A stretch of 41,112 nucleotides of DNA from Bacteroidaceae bacterium (GTDB lineage: Bacteria > Bacteroidota > Bacteroidia > Bacteroidales > Bacteroidaceae), in assembly GCA_017517605.1 (NCBI GenBank), contig JAFWYQ010000133.1:1-41112 (forward strand). Reading direction: 5' to 3'. A program made the position numbers and the translations under genes. Position 1 is the stretch's first letter. Every line of letters starts with the position of its first letter. The notes beneath the pieces were generated by a model. The model was not told the origin of the DNA, did no database searches, and saw only the letters and a program-made list of their open reading frames with translations. This document shows, piece by piece, positions 17,821-26,456 of this stretch.

Positions 17821-17880
17821 AAGGCGCGGATTACGCAGATTTCACAAATGAGTGAATCGCGTAATCCGCGCCTTTTTCTT
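17821..17880. terminator. strong bidirectional hairpin terminator between valS and the PfkB gene
   Basis: AAGGCGCGGATTACGC (17821-17836) pairs perfectly with its complement at 17859-17874; further pairing inside extends the stem around the loop AAATGA. CTTTTTCTTTT follows for the plus strand, ending valS. The convergent PfkB gene ends at 17923 and may use the same hairpin. Sequence of the type CGCGGATTACGC recurs in Bacteroides intergenic regions, so it may have begun as a mobile palindrome. Confidence 0.85.
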
Positions 17881-17922
17881 TTGTCAACCTTTCAAGGTTA
17901 GACGTGTCAATGTTTCAACTAT

Positions 17923-18852
17923 TTACCGCCTCTTCGCATATTCCTCGGCGAACTCGCGGGAGATGGAGTTGTTGAGGCTCATGCAGACGTGGGAGGAGAA
18001 GTCGATACCACATTGGATGATGTCGTCCCAATCGCGTTCGGTAAGGGTGGGTAGGTCATCACGGCGGATGCGGTAGCGCATGAGTCCGAAGAGGATGCCG
18101 GCATTGAAGTTGTCGCCTGCGCCAATGGTGCTCACGGGGGTGAGAGGTGCTACGCTATAGTCTTTGCTGAAGTTGCGTGTGCGGAGGCTGACTCCCCGGC
18201 CGCCACGGGTGCAGATGAAGTTGGGACAATAGAAGGAAACCTTCTGTTTGTAAATGTCATTGGCCTCTTTCAGTTGGTACATATTGTCGAAGTCCTCGTC
18301 CGAGCCGCGCACGATGTCGGAGAACTCGAAGTTTTCGATGATGGTGGGTGTGAGTTTCATCATTTCACCGGTGTGGGTGCTGCGGAAGTTCACGTCGTAG
18401 TAGATGATGGCACCTTGGTGGCGTGCATAGCTGAGAAACTCGCTTACCTTGGCACGCAACACGGGGTTGAGGGCGAAGTAGGAGCCGAACACCACGAGGT
18501 CGTCCTTCTCGATGGTGGGGAAGTCCACTTCCAAGCGGCAGGCGGGATAATCCTTGTAGAATTGGTATTGCGCATCGCTATGCTCGTTGAGGAAAGCCAG
18601 TGAGATGGCCGACTTGCCATCGGGATAAACCTGCATGTAGTCGGTGCTCACGCCATTCTCGCGCATGAAACTGAGGATGATTTCGCCCACGCGGTCGTTG
18701 CCTGTTTCACTGATGAAGGTGACTGGCAGGCCTGTACGTCCTAATGAGATGAGGCAATTGAAGGCCGAGCCTCCCGGCACTCCGGCCGTGGGTTGTCCGC
18801 CTTGGAAGATGATGTCGAAGATGGTTTCTCCTATACCTATTATTTTACGCAT
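17923..18852 (-). CDS. PfkB family sugar kinase (ribokinase/fructokinase-like)
   Basis: 309 residues. The N-terminal GETIFDI and GVPGGSAFN (24-32) bind the sugar. The C-terminal STIGAGDNFNAG holds the anion hole and catalytic Asp247 (GAGD 244-247). It transfers phosphate from ATP to a sugar hydroxyl; fructokinase is the most common annotation for this subgroup, but the substrate is not proven by motifs. It is third in a probable minus-strand unit (LOG gene, SIS isomerase, PfkB), with 143 nt containing a palindromic repeat between it and the SIS gene. It may act on a sugar or sugar phosphate related to the isomerase's pathway, which is inference. Confidence 0.9.
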   Translation of the reverse strand: MRKIIGIGETIFDIIFQGGQPTAGVPGGSAFNCLISLGRTGLPVTFISETGNDRVGEIILSFMRENGVSTDYMQVYPDGKSAISLAFLNEHSDAQYQFYKDYPACRLEVDFPTIEKDDLVVFGSYFALNPVLRAKVSEFLSYARHQGAIIYYDVNFRSTHTGEMMKLTPTIIENFEFSDIVRGSDEDFDNMYQLKEANDIYKQKVSFYCPNFICTRGGRGVSLRTRNFSKDYSVAPLTPVSTIGAGDNFNAGILFGLMRYRIRRDDLPTLTERDWDDIIQCGIDFSSHVCMSLNNSISREFAEEYAKRR

Positions 18853-18871
18853 GATTTTTTCTATGTTATTT

Positions 18872-18990
18872 TAGGAGTTAGAGAAGTTCATGGGAGTTAT
18901 CGGCTCTTCGAGCCTAGGAGTTAAAGCCAAATGTTTTGCTTATACTATTGGCAAGTAAGCTCTGCTTGCGATAACTCCTTTAACTCCTGA
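18872..18990. repeat. complex palindromic repeat with CCAAATGTTTTGC core
   Basis: GGAGTTATCG (18893-18902) pairs with CGATAACTCC (18969-18978), and AGGAGTTAAAG (18916-18926) with CTTTAACTCCT (18978-18988). The middle carries AAAGCCAAATGTTTTGCTTAT, a core found again at 24848-24864 and, with changes, at 24950-24975 and 32190-32215. It fills the gap between the PfkB and SIS genes. Confidence 0.65.
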
Positions 18991-18995
18991 TAATT

Positions 18996-19598
18996 TTATT
19001 TACTCAGTTCCCTCGACCGTTTGCCCAAGTATCCGCCGTGGTGGCGTTTGCTGTACTCCTCGATGGTGAAGCCGATGCGTTTGGTGGTTTCCACCACCAG
19101 GATGTCGCCGATGACGGTCATCACTGTGGTGCTGGTCGTAGGAGCCATGCCCAAGGCACACACTTCGTCGGGATGTCCGGTGCAGAGGCAGATGTCGGCC
19201 TCCTGTGCCAAAGGGCTGTCCCCGTTTCCGGTGATGACGATAAACTTCAAGTCGGGGTTCAGCCGGCGGCTCAAGATGGTCAGCTCTATAATTTCGCGTG
19301 TCTTGCCCGAATTGCTGATGAGCAGCAGCAGGTCGTTTTCCTGAATAATGCCCAAGTCGCCATGCTGTGCTTCGCTCGGATGCAGGAACACCGAGGGGGT
19401 TCCTGTCGAGCAGAAGGTGGTGGCCATGTTCATGGCAATCTGCCCGGCCTTGCCCATGCCACTGGTGATAAGTTTCCCTTTTTTGCGGTGCACTTGCTCC
19501 ACTATCAGGTCAACAGCCTTTCCGTAGGCATCCGTCACGGGTATGTTCAGTACCGCCTCAGCCTCTTTGCGGAGCAATGCTTTGATGTCTTCTTTCAT
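18996..19598 (-). CDS. kdsD: SIS-domain sugar isomerase, KdsD-like without CBS domains (arabinose-5-phosphate isomerase)
   Basis: 200 residues, a single SIS domain: SGMGKAG (46-52), HPSEAQHGDLG (73-83) and SNSGKT (95-100) match the KdsD/GutQ/KpsF group. These interconvert ribulose 5-phosphate and arabinose 5-phosphate, the first step to Kdo for lipopolysaccharide or capsule. The E. coli enzymes carry a C-terminal CBS pair of about 120 residues; here the protein ends at HHGGYLGKRSRELSK, so CBS-type regulation is absent. Short single-SIS enzymes of this kind are known in Bacteroides. It starts 22 nt after the LOG gene stop, so the two are co-transcribed, and a PfkB kinase follows. The symbol is given by family resemblance; a related hexulose-phosphate isomerase is less likely. 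Confidence 0.8.
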   Translation of the reverse strand: MKEDIKALLRKEAEAVLNIPVTDAYGKAVDLIVEQVHRKKGKLITSGMGKAGQIAMNMATTFCSTGTPSVFLHPSEAQHGDLGIIQENDLLLLISNSGKTREIIELTILSRRLNPDLKFIVITGNGDSPLAQEADICLCTGHPDEVCALGMAPTTSTTVMTVIGDILVVETTKRIGFTIEEYSKRHHGGYLGKRSRELSK

Positions 19599-19620
19599 TA
19601 TGTCAGTTATTCAGTTGTTT

Positions 19621-20154
19621 TCATTCAAGTATATCCTTCAGTTCGTCGAACGTGTTGGCCACGCTGAGGAAGTTGTCCAACGGACGACGGATGAAGCCTT
19701 GCGCCTCCATCTGGTTGAGCACGGCCAGCAAGCCATTCCAAAATCCGTCGATGTTGTAGAGCACCACACGTTTTGAGTGATAGCCGATGGTGGCGGCGGC
19801 CACCACGTGGAAAACCTCGTCCAGTGTGCCTACGCCACCGGGCAATGCCACCAGGATGTCACTCTCGCGAAGGATAACATCCTTGCGGTCGCTCAGGTTC
19901 ACGGTGTGGAAGGTCACGTCCAGCCGGTCGCTCACCCGTCCCTTCTCCTCCAGTTTGGTGGGCACTACGCCCATCACCTGGCCTCCGCCCTCTTTCACAG
20001 CGCGGCAGATGCACTCCATCAATCCCATGTCGGCACCGCCGTACACCAAGGTCTTTCCCTCAGCAGCCATCCAAGTGCCCAACTCGCGTGTGCACTCAAA
20101 GTAGCGGGGCGATATTTGCTCGCAAGCCGAGCAGAAGATTCCAATTTTCTCCAT
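19621..20154 (-). CDS. LOG family protein (cytokinin riboside 5'-monophosphate phosphoribohydrolase type)
   Basis: 177 residues, full length for the TIGR00730 family. The lysine decarboxylase-like Rossmann fold has GGADMGLME (39-47) and the signature PGGVGTLDE (105-113). In characterised members the signature, with an upstream Arg, hydrolyses the N-glycosidic bond of nucleoside 5'-monophosphates, releasing the base and ribose 5-phosphate. Old databases call these lysine decarboxylases, which is wrong. First gene of a minus-strand unit with the SIS isomerase 22 nt behind. A link between released ribose 5-phosphate and the pentose-phosphate isomerase downstream is attractive but is only inference. 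Confidence 0.88.
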   Translation of the reverse strand: MEKIGIFCSACEQISPRYFECTRELGTWMAAEGKTLVYGGADMGLMECICRAVKEGGGQVMGVVPTKLEEKGRVSDRLDVTFHTVNLSDRKDVILRESDILVALPGGVGTLDEVFHVVAAATIGYHSKRVVLYNIDGFWNGLLAVLNQMEAQGFIRRPLDNFLSVANTFDELKDILE

Positions 20155-20170
20155 AGTTCGTTATTTGCTG

Positions 20171-20251
20171 CAAAGATACATCCTATCTTCGCTATTTGGG
20201 TAACAAAATGTGAAAAAATGCTATTTGGCAATGAAAAAAACACTAATTTTG
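20171..20251. promoter_or_regulatory. divergent promoters of the LOG and M16 genes
   Basis: Minus-strand TATCTTTG (plus 20171-20178) lies 17 nt before the LOG ATG at 20154. Plus-strand TAATTTTG (20244-20251), with TTTG at 20224-20227 (spacing 16, short), lies 9 nt before the M16 ATG at 20260. Both genes have very short leaders. Confidence 0.5.
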
Positions 20252-20259
20252 CGGACAAT

Positions 20260-21519
20260 ATGACAAGAACGAACAATCAAGGGGGTACATTGAACACCCA
20301 CACTTTGCCTAATGGCTTGCGTATCGTGCACACCTCGTCGCCCACGCGGGTGGCCTACCTCGGCTATGCCATCAAGGCCGGCACGCGCCACGAACTGCCC
20401 CACCAACAGGGGATGGCCCATTTGGTGGAGCACATGATTTTCAAGGGTACCACCCACCGGCGGGCGTGGCACATCCTGAACCGCATGGAGAATGTGGGAG
20501 GCGACCTGAACGCCTACACCAACAAGGAGGAGATGGTGGTGTACGCCGCCTTCATGAACGAACATCTGGAGCGGGCCGTGGAGCTGTTGACCGACATCGT
20601 TTTCCACAGCACTTTCCCCCAACACGAGATGGACAAGGAGGTGGAGGTGGTGGTGGACGAAATCCTCAGCTACGAGGACTCGCCGCAGGAGCTTATCTAC
20701 GACGACTTTGAAGAACTCCTTTTCCCAAACCATCCGTTGGGGCGAAACATCTTGGGCAAGCCCGAGCAGCTCCGCACCTATCGCACGGCCGATGCGCTGG
20801 CCTTCACGGCACAGCACTACCGCCCCGAGAATATGGTGCTCTTCGTGAAGGGCGACATCGACTTCCGTCGCATTGTCCGCATGGCCGAAAAGTACACCTC
20901 AGACATCATCCTGCCTCAACCCAAGGCTGAGGTGCCTTCAGCCCTGAGCATACCCTTGCCCATTTATGAAGCACGCACCGTGACCATGCAGAAGGAGACC
21001 CATCAGGCTCACGTCCTCATGGGGGGCCGTGCCTACGATGCCAACGACGAGCGCCGCACGGCCCTCTACCTGCTGAACAATCTGTTGGGAGGCCCCGGCA
21101 TGAACAGCCTTCTCAACGTCTCCCTCCGCGAGAAGCGCGGCTTGGTGTATACCGTGGAGAGCAACCTCACCAGCTACACCGACACAGGTGCCTGGTGCAT
21201 CTATTTTGGATGCGACCACGACGATGTGGAGCGCTGCCTCGAACTGGTGCACCGCGAGTTGAAGAAACTCTGCACCCAGCGTCTGACGGATGCCAAGCTC
21301 TCTGCCGCCAAGAAGCAGCTCATCGGACAGATAGGTGTGGCGTGCGACAATTTCGAGAACCGTGCCCTTGACATGGCCAAGTCATTCCTCCACTACAACC
21401 GCATGGAGCCGGCCGACAAACTGTTTGCCCGCATCCAATCGCTCACCGCCGACCAACTGCTCGACGTGGCCAACGACATGTTTGCGCCCGAACGCATCTC
21501 CACATTGGTGTATAGGTGA
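20260..21519 (+). CDS. M16 family zinc peptidase
   Basis: 419 residues from the ATG at 20260. The open frame runs further upstream through the antisense of the LOG gene, but that part is not coding, and a promoter lies just before 20260. The inverted zinc motif HxxEH is complete (His54, Glu57, His58 in HLVEHMIFKGT), with the third ligand Glu134 in VVVDEILSYEDSP about 76 residues later. The C-terminal half, with LREKRGLVYTVESN, is the usual substrate-clamping partner domain. No signal peptide, so it is likely a cytoplasmic processing or degrading protease of the PqqF/mitochondrial-processing-peptidase group. A single gene copy holds both an active and an inactive-like half. Substrate unknown. 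The insertion sequence begins 44 nt after its stop. Confidence 0.92.
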   Translation: MTRTNNQGGTLNTHTLPNGLRIVHTSSPTRVAYLGYAIKAGTRHELPHQQGMAHLVEHMIFKGTTHRRAWHILNRMENVGGDLNAYTNKEEMVVYAAFMNEHLERAVELLTDIVFHSTFPQHEMDKEVEVVVDEILSYEDSPQELIYDDFEELLFPNHPLGRNILGKPEQLRTYRTADALAFTAQHYRPENMVLFVKGDIDFRRIVRMAEKYTSDIILPQPKAEVPSALSIPLPIYEARTVTMQKETHQAHVLMGGRAYDANDERRTALYLLNNLLGGPGMNSLLNVSLREKRGLVYTVESNLTSYTDTGAWCIYFGCDHDDVERCLELVHRELKKLCTQRLTDAKLSAAKKQLIGQIGVACDNFENRALDMAKSFLHYNRMEPADKLFARIQSLTADQLLDVANDMFAPERISTLVYR

Positions 21520-21562
21520 TTATCTTTAGTTGACAAGTTGATAAGTGTCTTATACTGATATA

Positions 21563-23126
21563 GGTGGTTCTTCTGCAATTTAGTTGAAAAGGACATGCTC
21601 CATCACCATTTTGTTTTTCAGCAGTTCAACACCAGCTCTTCCGTACATCAGTCGCTTCACGGTTTTCAATTTGTTGACATACCCTTCCGTTATGCCATTT
21701 GTAACGCTGAGTTTGATAGTGTTCCTGACTGCCTTGAAATCCTTCATTAGACCAGTGATAAAGGTCTTCAGAGTCGAAATGGATGTTTTCCAATAGCACT
21801 TCATCCACCTGATCAGTTCTGTAGTATTTGAGCCAGTAATGACTGCATGGAATTTCTCTACCGCATTGTACATTTCACTAAACCAGTCTAAAGTCTTGAG
21901 TATTCCCAATGTAGAAGCCTCCTCTTCTGTCATTTTTTTCTGTCTGATGGCCTTGTTGGCAATTGAAGTCAAATCCTTGATGGGGACCAACTCAGACCGT
22001 TCATCCTTTGGCCGCTTCTTCATGGCAGGTATCCATCCCTTTGGCCTGTAACCGCGATGTCCGTCCGACAAGTATTTGTAGTGGTCATAAAACGGAGTCA
22101 GGCTCATCATAATGCTCAGCTATCAGCTTCCCGAACCGGTCATATATGTTTTTTACAAGATGGAATTTATCCGCGACTTCTGTCACGGTTCTGTCAAGAG
22201 CAGCTATGGCAGAGCTGTAATCAGTAGACCTGTCACGACTGACAAGCTTTACCTGCTTATGTTCCTGCATCCATTCACGGAAACTCTCCGTCTCCCTGTC
22301 ACCAAGCAAGTCTATAGGCCAGCCTTCCTTGAGGTCTATGACAAGACTCCCATATGTCACACCCTTGCGCCATGCCCAGTCATCCACACCAACCTCACGG
22401 ACGTTCTCTTAAGAGGACGGGCGCATTCTGTGAAGGTCTCTTAGTATCGTTGACGAACTCACAGGTATACCAATCAAAGACAAAAGTCTGCTCGCAGAAT
22501 TTGAAGATGTCAGGATTCCGTGTCGGGCAATGGCAGTCTCACATCTGCAAGTACGCCTGCGATAGCGGAACACCTCAGTTCCTGGCTGTTCGGCAAAAGT
22601 GGTTTTGTCACATTGGGGATTGTTACAGAAGAATTTGCGTACTCCCAGATGAATGACCACGCTATGCCCAAGGATGGAAAGGTCATGAATGCCCCTTACA
22701 TATCGACTATGTACCTTTTTGCTCTTATGTCCACAATAAGGACATGTCCCTTCTGCTATAGAAGACGTGGCATACACATGAAACACTCCATCAGACTGCT
22801 CTATATTTTGAATCAGAAGCCCTGATGACAGACAGATAAGGGAGATTCCGTCACACTCTGGCAATTTTGTCGTAGGCTGATTGCCACATTCTGCATTTTT
22901 TATTGTAACTTTGTCGCTGTTAGGGTATTTGTGCATTGATTTTTTCCTTTATGTTTGGCGATATAAAGTTACAAAAAATATGTCAAATACCCTAATTTAA
23001 ACAAGTCTAAAATATTAGTTGTTAGTTAATTAATATAAATTCAGACTAAGTTATTGTTGAAAGATTGATTGATACCTGAATACAATATGGAATAGTCCTT
23101 TTCAACTAAATTGAAGAAGAACCACC
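21563..23126. mobile_element. decayed ISL3-type insertion sequence, 1564 bp
   Basis: 32-bp imperfect terminal inverted repeats at 21563-21594 (starting GGTGGTTCTTCTGCAATTTA) and 23095-23126 differ at one position. They enclose a minus-strand transposase of the ISL3 family. ISL3 elements make 8-bp target duplications, but the flanks (CTGATATA on the left, CCAATTTA on the right) do not match, so the duplication has decayed or the ends have recombined. The transposase reading frame is interrupted twice, so the copy is not expected to move alone. It lies between the M16 peptidase and the palindrome array next to trkH. Confidence 0.85.
21580..22936 (-). pseudogene. ISL3 family transposase, interrupted by a stop and a frameshift
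   Basis: Three pieces. 22936-22409 has the zinc-finger and HTH N-terminus: CPYCGHKSKKVHSRY, CNNPQCDKTTFAEQ with four Cys, and an HTH segment. An in-frame TAA follows at 22409-22411; the same frame continues with ENVREVGVDDWAWRKG (first catalytic Asp) and SRDRSTDY (second Asp) down to about 22085. A frameshift between about 22130 and 22090 moves to the frame of 22110-21580, which carries the conserved end NGITEGYVNKLKTVKRLMYG with the third catalytic acid. All DDE residues survive in separated fragments, so decay is recent. Total length of about 450 residues is normal for the family. Confidence 0.85.
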
Positions 23127-23221
23127 CAATTTATGACTAAGTTAAACCCAAATCGGTCATTAGACCGTAGATAAGAAGTTGAAAATGTGTCTTTTTACAC
23201 AACATGTAAGTCTTGCTCAGT

Positions 23222-23320
23222 ATCGCTTAAGTGTTACTGTGGTATCTCTTAAGCGATACTGCAGTTTCTCTTAAGCGATACTGAACTAACGCTTAAGCGA
23301 TATTTCGTTACGCTTAAGAG
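23222..23320. repeat. array of five CTTAAG-centred palindromes at 21-22 bp spacing
   Basis: CTTAAG occurs at 23226, 23248, 23270, 23292 and 23313: steps of 22, 22, 22 and 21 bp. The shared unit is near TATCKCTTAAGCGATACTG, whose core TATCGCTTAAGCGATA is itself a palindrome. The array lies between the right end of the insertion sequence and the 3' end of trkH (stop at 23352) and has no coding potential. The sequences between the repeat cores are only about 6 nt, so it is not CRISPR. Confidence 0.85.
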
Positions 23321-23351
23321 TGTTGAAAAAGTACGATAGGATGGGAACCAA

Positions 23352-24806
23352 TTATCTTTTCTTCCAGAAACCGGGAGTGAGGAGCAGGAGAATGCTGAAC
23401 AATTCCAAACGGCCGATGAGCATCAGGAAGGCACTGAGCCACTTGGCGGCCGCGGGGAGAGGTGCCCATGAATTGAGTGCGGCACAATCGCCCAAGGCAG
23501 GGCCGATGTTGGATACACTGGAGACAACGACTCCGTAGGCTTCCATGAAGTCGAGTCCGAAGGCCATCATAAGTGTCCATCCCACAAACACCACCAAGGC
23601 ATAGAGGACAAAGAAAGCCAACAGGGTAATTTTGGCCTTGGAGTGTATCACGTTTCCACTGACACGTAGGGGGATGATGGCATTGGGGTGCACAATGCGG
23701 AGGAACTCGTTGCGTGCCACCTTCAGGAGCATGGCTATGCGCACACACTTGATGGCACCGCTGGTGGAGCCGGCGCAGGCACCGAAATACATGAGCATAG
23801 ACAACAGGAACCACAAAAGAGGAGGCCACAACATGTAGTCGGCCGAGATGAATCCCGTGGTTGTCTGTACCGAAACCACTTGAAAAAGGGCTTCGCGGAA
23901 GGACTCTTCAATATGTCCGCCACGCGAAATGATTAAACCGACAGTTATTACAAGGGTAAAGGAGAGGACAATCCCTATGTACCAACGGAATTCGGTGTCG
24001 GTGAAAAGCCTCTTTACACGCCCTTTGAAGAAGGTATAGAAAAGCAGGGTGAAGTTGATACCCGAAAGGAACATGAAAAGGATGGTGATGTATTCGATAT
24101 AGGCCGAGCCGAATGCTCCGATGCTGGCATTGCGGGTAGAGAATCCACCCGTGGAGGTGGTACACATGGCGTGGCAGATGCTGTCGAACCACTCCATATC
24201 TCCTGCCACATAACAGGCGGCACACACGAGGGTAAGTCCGAGATAGATGCTCCAAATCCATTTGGCCGTGACCTCGATGCGTGGGTGTACCTTGTTGTGA
24301 CGCGGTCCTGTGGCTTCGGCGGCAAACAGCTGTACACCGCCCACCCCGAACACAGGCAACACGGCCAGGGTGAAGAAGATGATTCCCAAACCGCCAATCC
24401 ATTGTGTCATGCTGCGCCAGAAGAGCAGACCGTGAGGAAGGGCTTCGATGTCGGTCAGGATGGATGCACCGGTAGTGGTGAAGCCGGACATGGTCTCAAA
24501 GAATGCATCGGTGACGGAGGAGATGTGCCCACTCAACAGATAGGGCAACATGCCGATGAGTGAGAAGACAATCCACGACACGGAGACGATGACATACCCG
24601 TCGCGACGGCTGAATCTGCGGTCAGCACCACGCCCTATAAAGTTGAGCATTGCACCTACTATGATGGCGATACCTGCGGAGATGAGGAAAGCCTCCTTGT
24701 CCGATTCGTGATGATAAAATCCGAATCCCGAACAAAGTGCCATCAACAGGGCTTCGATATAAAGCAGCGTGCCGAGGATGAAACAGATTCTCTTTTTGTT
24801 GATCAT
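23352..24806 (-). CDS. trkH: Trk/Ktr potassium uptake channel subunit TrkH
   Basis: 484 residues from the ATG at 24806 (MINKKRICFILGTLLYIEAL). The longer open frame to 24932 reads through a palindromic repeat and is rejected. About ten membrane segments and four selectivity-filter loops can be placed: TMSGFTTTGAS, CTTSTGGFSTR, VQTTTGFISADY and VVSSVSNIGPALG. It forms the potassium-conducting inner-membrane subunit and is gated by the TrkA RCK protein encoded just upstream, so the pair makes a K+ uptake system. The 187-nt gap between trkA and trkH holds a repeat element, but the two remain in the same direction. An array of CTTAAG palindromes follows its stop. Confidence 0.95.
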   Translation of the reverse strand: MINKKRICFILGTLLYIEALLMALCSGFGFYHHESDKEAFLISAGIAIIVGAMLNFIGRGADRRFSRRDGYVIVSVSWIVFSLIGMLPYLLSGHISSVTDAFFETMSGFTTTGASILTDIEALPHGLLFWRSMTQWIGGLGIIFFTLAVLPVFGVGGVQLFAAEATGPRHNKVHPRIEVTAKWIWSIYLGLTLVCAACYVAGDMEWFDSICHAMCTTSTGGFSTRNASIGAFGSAYIEYITILFMFLSGINFTLLFYTFFKGRVKRLFTDTEFRWYIGIVLSFTLVITVGLIISRGGHIEESFREALFQVVSVQTTTGFISADYMLWPPLLWFLLSMLMYFGACAGSTSGAIKCVRIAMLLKVARNEFLRIVHPNAIIPLRVSGNVIHSKAKITLLAFFVLYALVVFVGWTLMMAFGLDFMEAYGVVVSSVSNIGPALGDCAALNSWAPLPAAAKWLSAFLMLIGRLELFSILLLLTPGFWKKR

Positions 24807-24828
24807 ATTATTGGGTTGTATATAAATA

Positions 24829-24975
24829 TAGTCGCTTCGCTCTTTGACCAAATGTTTTGCTATCATGCTTACTGTAGGGGCGAACCTATGTGTTCGCCCG
24901 TTGTAGGTTGCCAATTTCATTTGGGCAGACACATAGGTCTGCCCCTACGGGTAAAACATTTGGCTTTTATTTCCT
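24829..24975. repeat. composite repeat between trkA and trkH with GTAGGGGC double hairpin
   Basis: Two hairpins, GGGCGAAC-N6-GTTCGCCC (24878-24899) and GGGCAGAC-N6-GTCTGCCC (24923-24944), are framed by GTAGGGG (24874-24880) and CCCCTAC (24942-24948). Flanking them are inverted copies of the CCAAATGTTTT core (24848 region and 24950-24965). A related double hairpin lies at 40808-40888. It fills the gap within the trkA-trkH pair. Confidence 0.8.
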
Positions 24976-24993
24976 TTTATCTCCTTAATCAAA

Positions 24994-26331
24994 TTAAAAG
25001 TACTTTTCAATCTTCTTAATCATTACTCCCGAGCAGAAGACTACTACGTGGTCGCCTGGTTGGATGAGGGTGTTACCGGTGATAAGCATACCCTCTTCGT
25101 CGCGGATAAGTCCACCTAACGATACACCTTTGGGAAGTCCCAAGTCCTTTACGGGCTTGCGGGTGACGGGTGCGCCTTCCTGTACGGTAAATTCGGCTAC
25201 ATCGGCATTGGCAAGGGTAAGGCACTTGACATTGCTCACGTCGGCATCCAGCATCATCTGGTAGATGTGGCTGGCGGCAATCAGTTTCTTGTTGACGATA
25301 GTGCCGATATCGAGGCTTTCGGCCATGTCTATGTAGTCGAGGTTTTCAATCTTGGCCACCGTCTTGTTTACACCCATGCGTTTGGCCGCCAAGCACGCCA
25401 AGATGTTTGTTTCAGAGTTTTCGGTCAGTGCCACAAAGGCATCGTTGGCTTCCAATCCTTCTTCTTTTAAGAGGTTGAGGTCGCGTCCGTCGCCGTGAAT
25501 CACCATCACGCGGTTGTCCACCAATTCCGTCACGCGGTTGCATCGGTGGCGGTCGCTTTCGATGATGGTCAAATCCATGTTGTCGGGGATGATGTTGGCC
25601 GCGCGCACGGCAATGCGTCCACCACCCATAATCATCACGTTGCGCACATCGGGGTATTGCTCCTTATTGGTGATCTTGCGGATGTAAGGAATGTGTTTTT
25701 TGGTCGTCATGAAGTAGACAATGTCGTTCTCGCGAATCGAATCGTTACCATGAGGGATTATGGTGTCGTTGCCTCGTTTGATGGCCACCACGTGATAAGG
25801 AATGTCGGGTCCACCCAGTTTGCAGAAAGGAATATCAAGCAATTCGCAACCTTTGCGCAGTTTTACACCGAGGAGAACGAGGGCACCGCCTTTCACTTCC
25901 CACCATTGGCGTATCCAACTAATCTTTACGGCATCCACAATCTCTTTGGCGGCCAACATTTCGGGGAAGATAAGGGAATCCACACCCATTTGCTTCCAAA
26001 ACTCTTGGTGTTTGGGAAGCAGGTACTCGTAGTTGTCGATACGTGCTACCGTCTTGCGGGCACCCAAGTTGTGGGCAATCATGCAGGCGGTCATGTTGCG
26101 GCTTTCGTCGGGAGTGACGGCAATGAACAGGTCGGCATTGGCCACACCTGCTTCCTTCAGTTTGGCAATGGATGTGGGAGAGGCCACTACGGTCATCAAG
26201 TCAAAGTCGCTATCCAACTTGCTTAACCGATCTTCGCTCTCGTCCATCAGTATGATGTCCTGTCGTTCTCTGGAAAGGAGTTTGGCCAAGTGGGTTCCCA
26301 CCTCGCCAGCTCCGGCAATGATTATTTTCAT
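24994..26331 (-). CDS. trkA: Trk potassium uptake regulator TrkA
   Basis: 445 residues with the tandem RCK arrangement of TrkA. The first Rossmann domain has GAGEVG (7-12) and an acidic end of the second strand (MDESEDR); the second begins IMGGGRIAVRAANII near residue 232. Each is followed by a TrkA_C domain. It binds NAD(H) and nucleotides on the cytoplasmic side and gates TrkH. It lies between dxs and trkH on the same strand. The 341 nt upstream of its ATG hold no gene but contain an inverted-repeat pair and a MITE-like element, so its transcription may depend on read-through from dxs or on a promoter inside that element. Confidence 0.95.
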   Translation of the reverse strand: MKIIIAGAGEVGTHLAKLLSRERQDIILMDESEDRLSKLDSDFDLMTVVASPTSIAKLKEAGVANADLFIAVTPDESRNMTACMIAHNLGARKTVARIDNYEYLLPKHQEFWKQMGVDSLIFPEMLAAKEIVDAVKISWIRQWWEVKGGALVLLGVKLRKGCELLDIPFCKLGGPDIPYHVVAIKRGNDTIIPHGNDSIRENDIVYFMTTKKHIPYIRKITNKEQYPDVRNVMIMGGGRIAVRAANIIPDNMDLTIIESDRHRCNRVTELVDNRVMVIHGDGRDLNLLKEEGLEANDAFVALTENSETNILACLAAKRMGVNKTVAKIENLDYIDMAESLDIGTIVNKKLIAASHIYQMMLDADVSNVKCLTLANADVAEFTVQEGAPVTRKPVKDLGLPKGVSLGGLIRDEEGMLITGNTLIQPGDHVVVFCSGVMIKKIEKYF

Positions 26332-26350
26332 CTATGTTATTCCGTAATGG

Positions 26351-26384
26351 ACCCTCCCCCTGCCCCTCCCTGAATGGAGGGGAG
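26351..26384. repeat. 34-bp G/C-rich repeat, left arm of an inverted pair
   Basis: Perfectly complementary to 26676-26709. It contains its own small hairpin around CTCCCTGAATGGAGGGGAG. It begins 20 nt upstream of the trkA start codon. Same family as the insertion within rnr. Confidence 0.85.
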
Positions 26385-26456
26385 TAGAATGTCCTAAACA
26401 TTATATGTTCAACATTGTGTTACCTATAATCTCCTTATTTCAATCCTATTTTCTAC

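Noticed and set aside
19777-20259. Upstream extension of the M16 peptidase frame
   Set aside because: Antisense to the LOG gene and upstream of the promoter; the protein family starts near the ATG at 20260.
23222-23320. CRISPR array
   Set aside because: Units are about 16-nt palindromes with 6-nt gaps; no spacers and no cas genes.
24807-24932. N-terminal extension of TrkH
   Set aside because: Read from a palindromic repeat; MINKKRICF at 24806 is a normal start for the first membrane helix.
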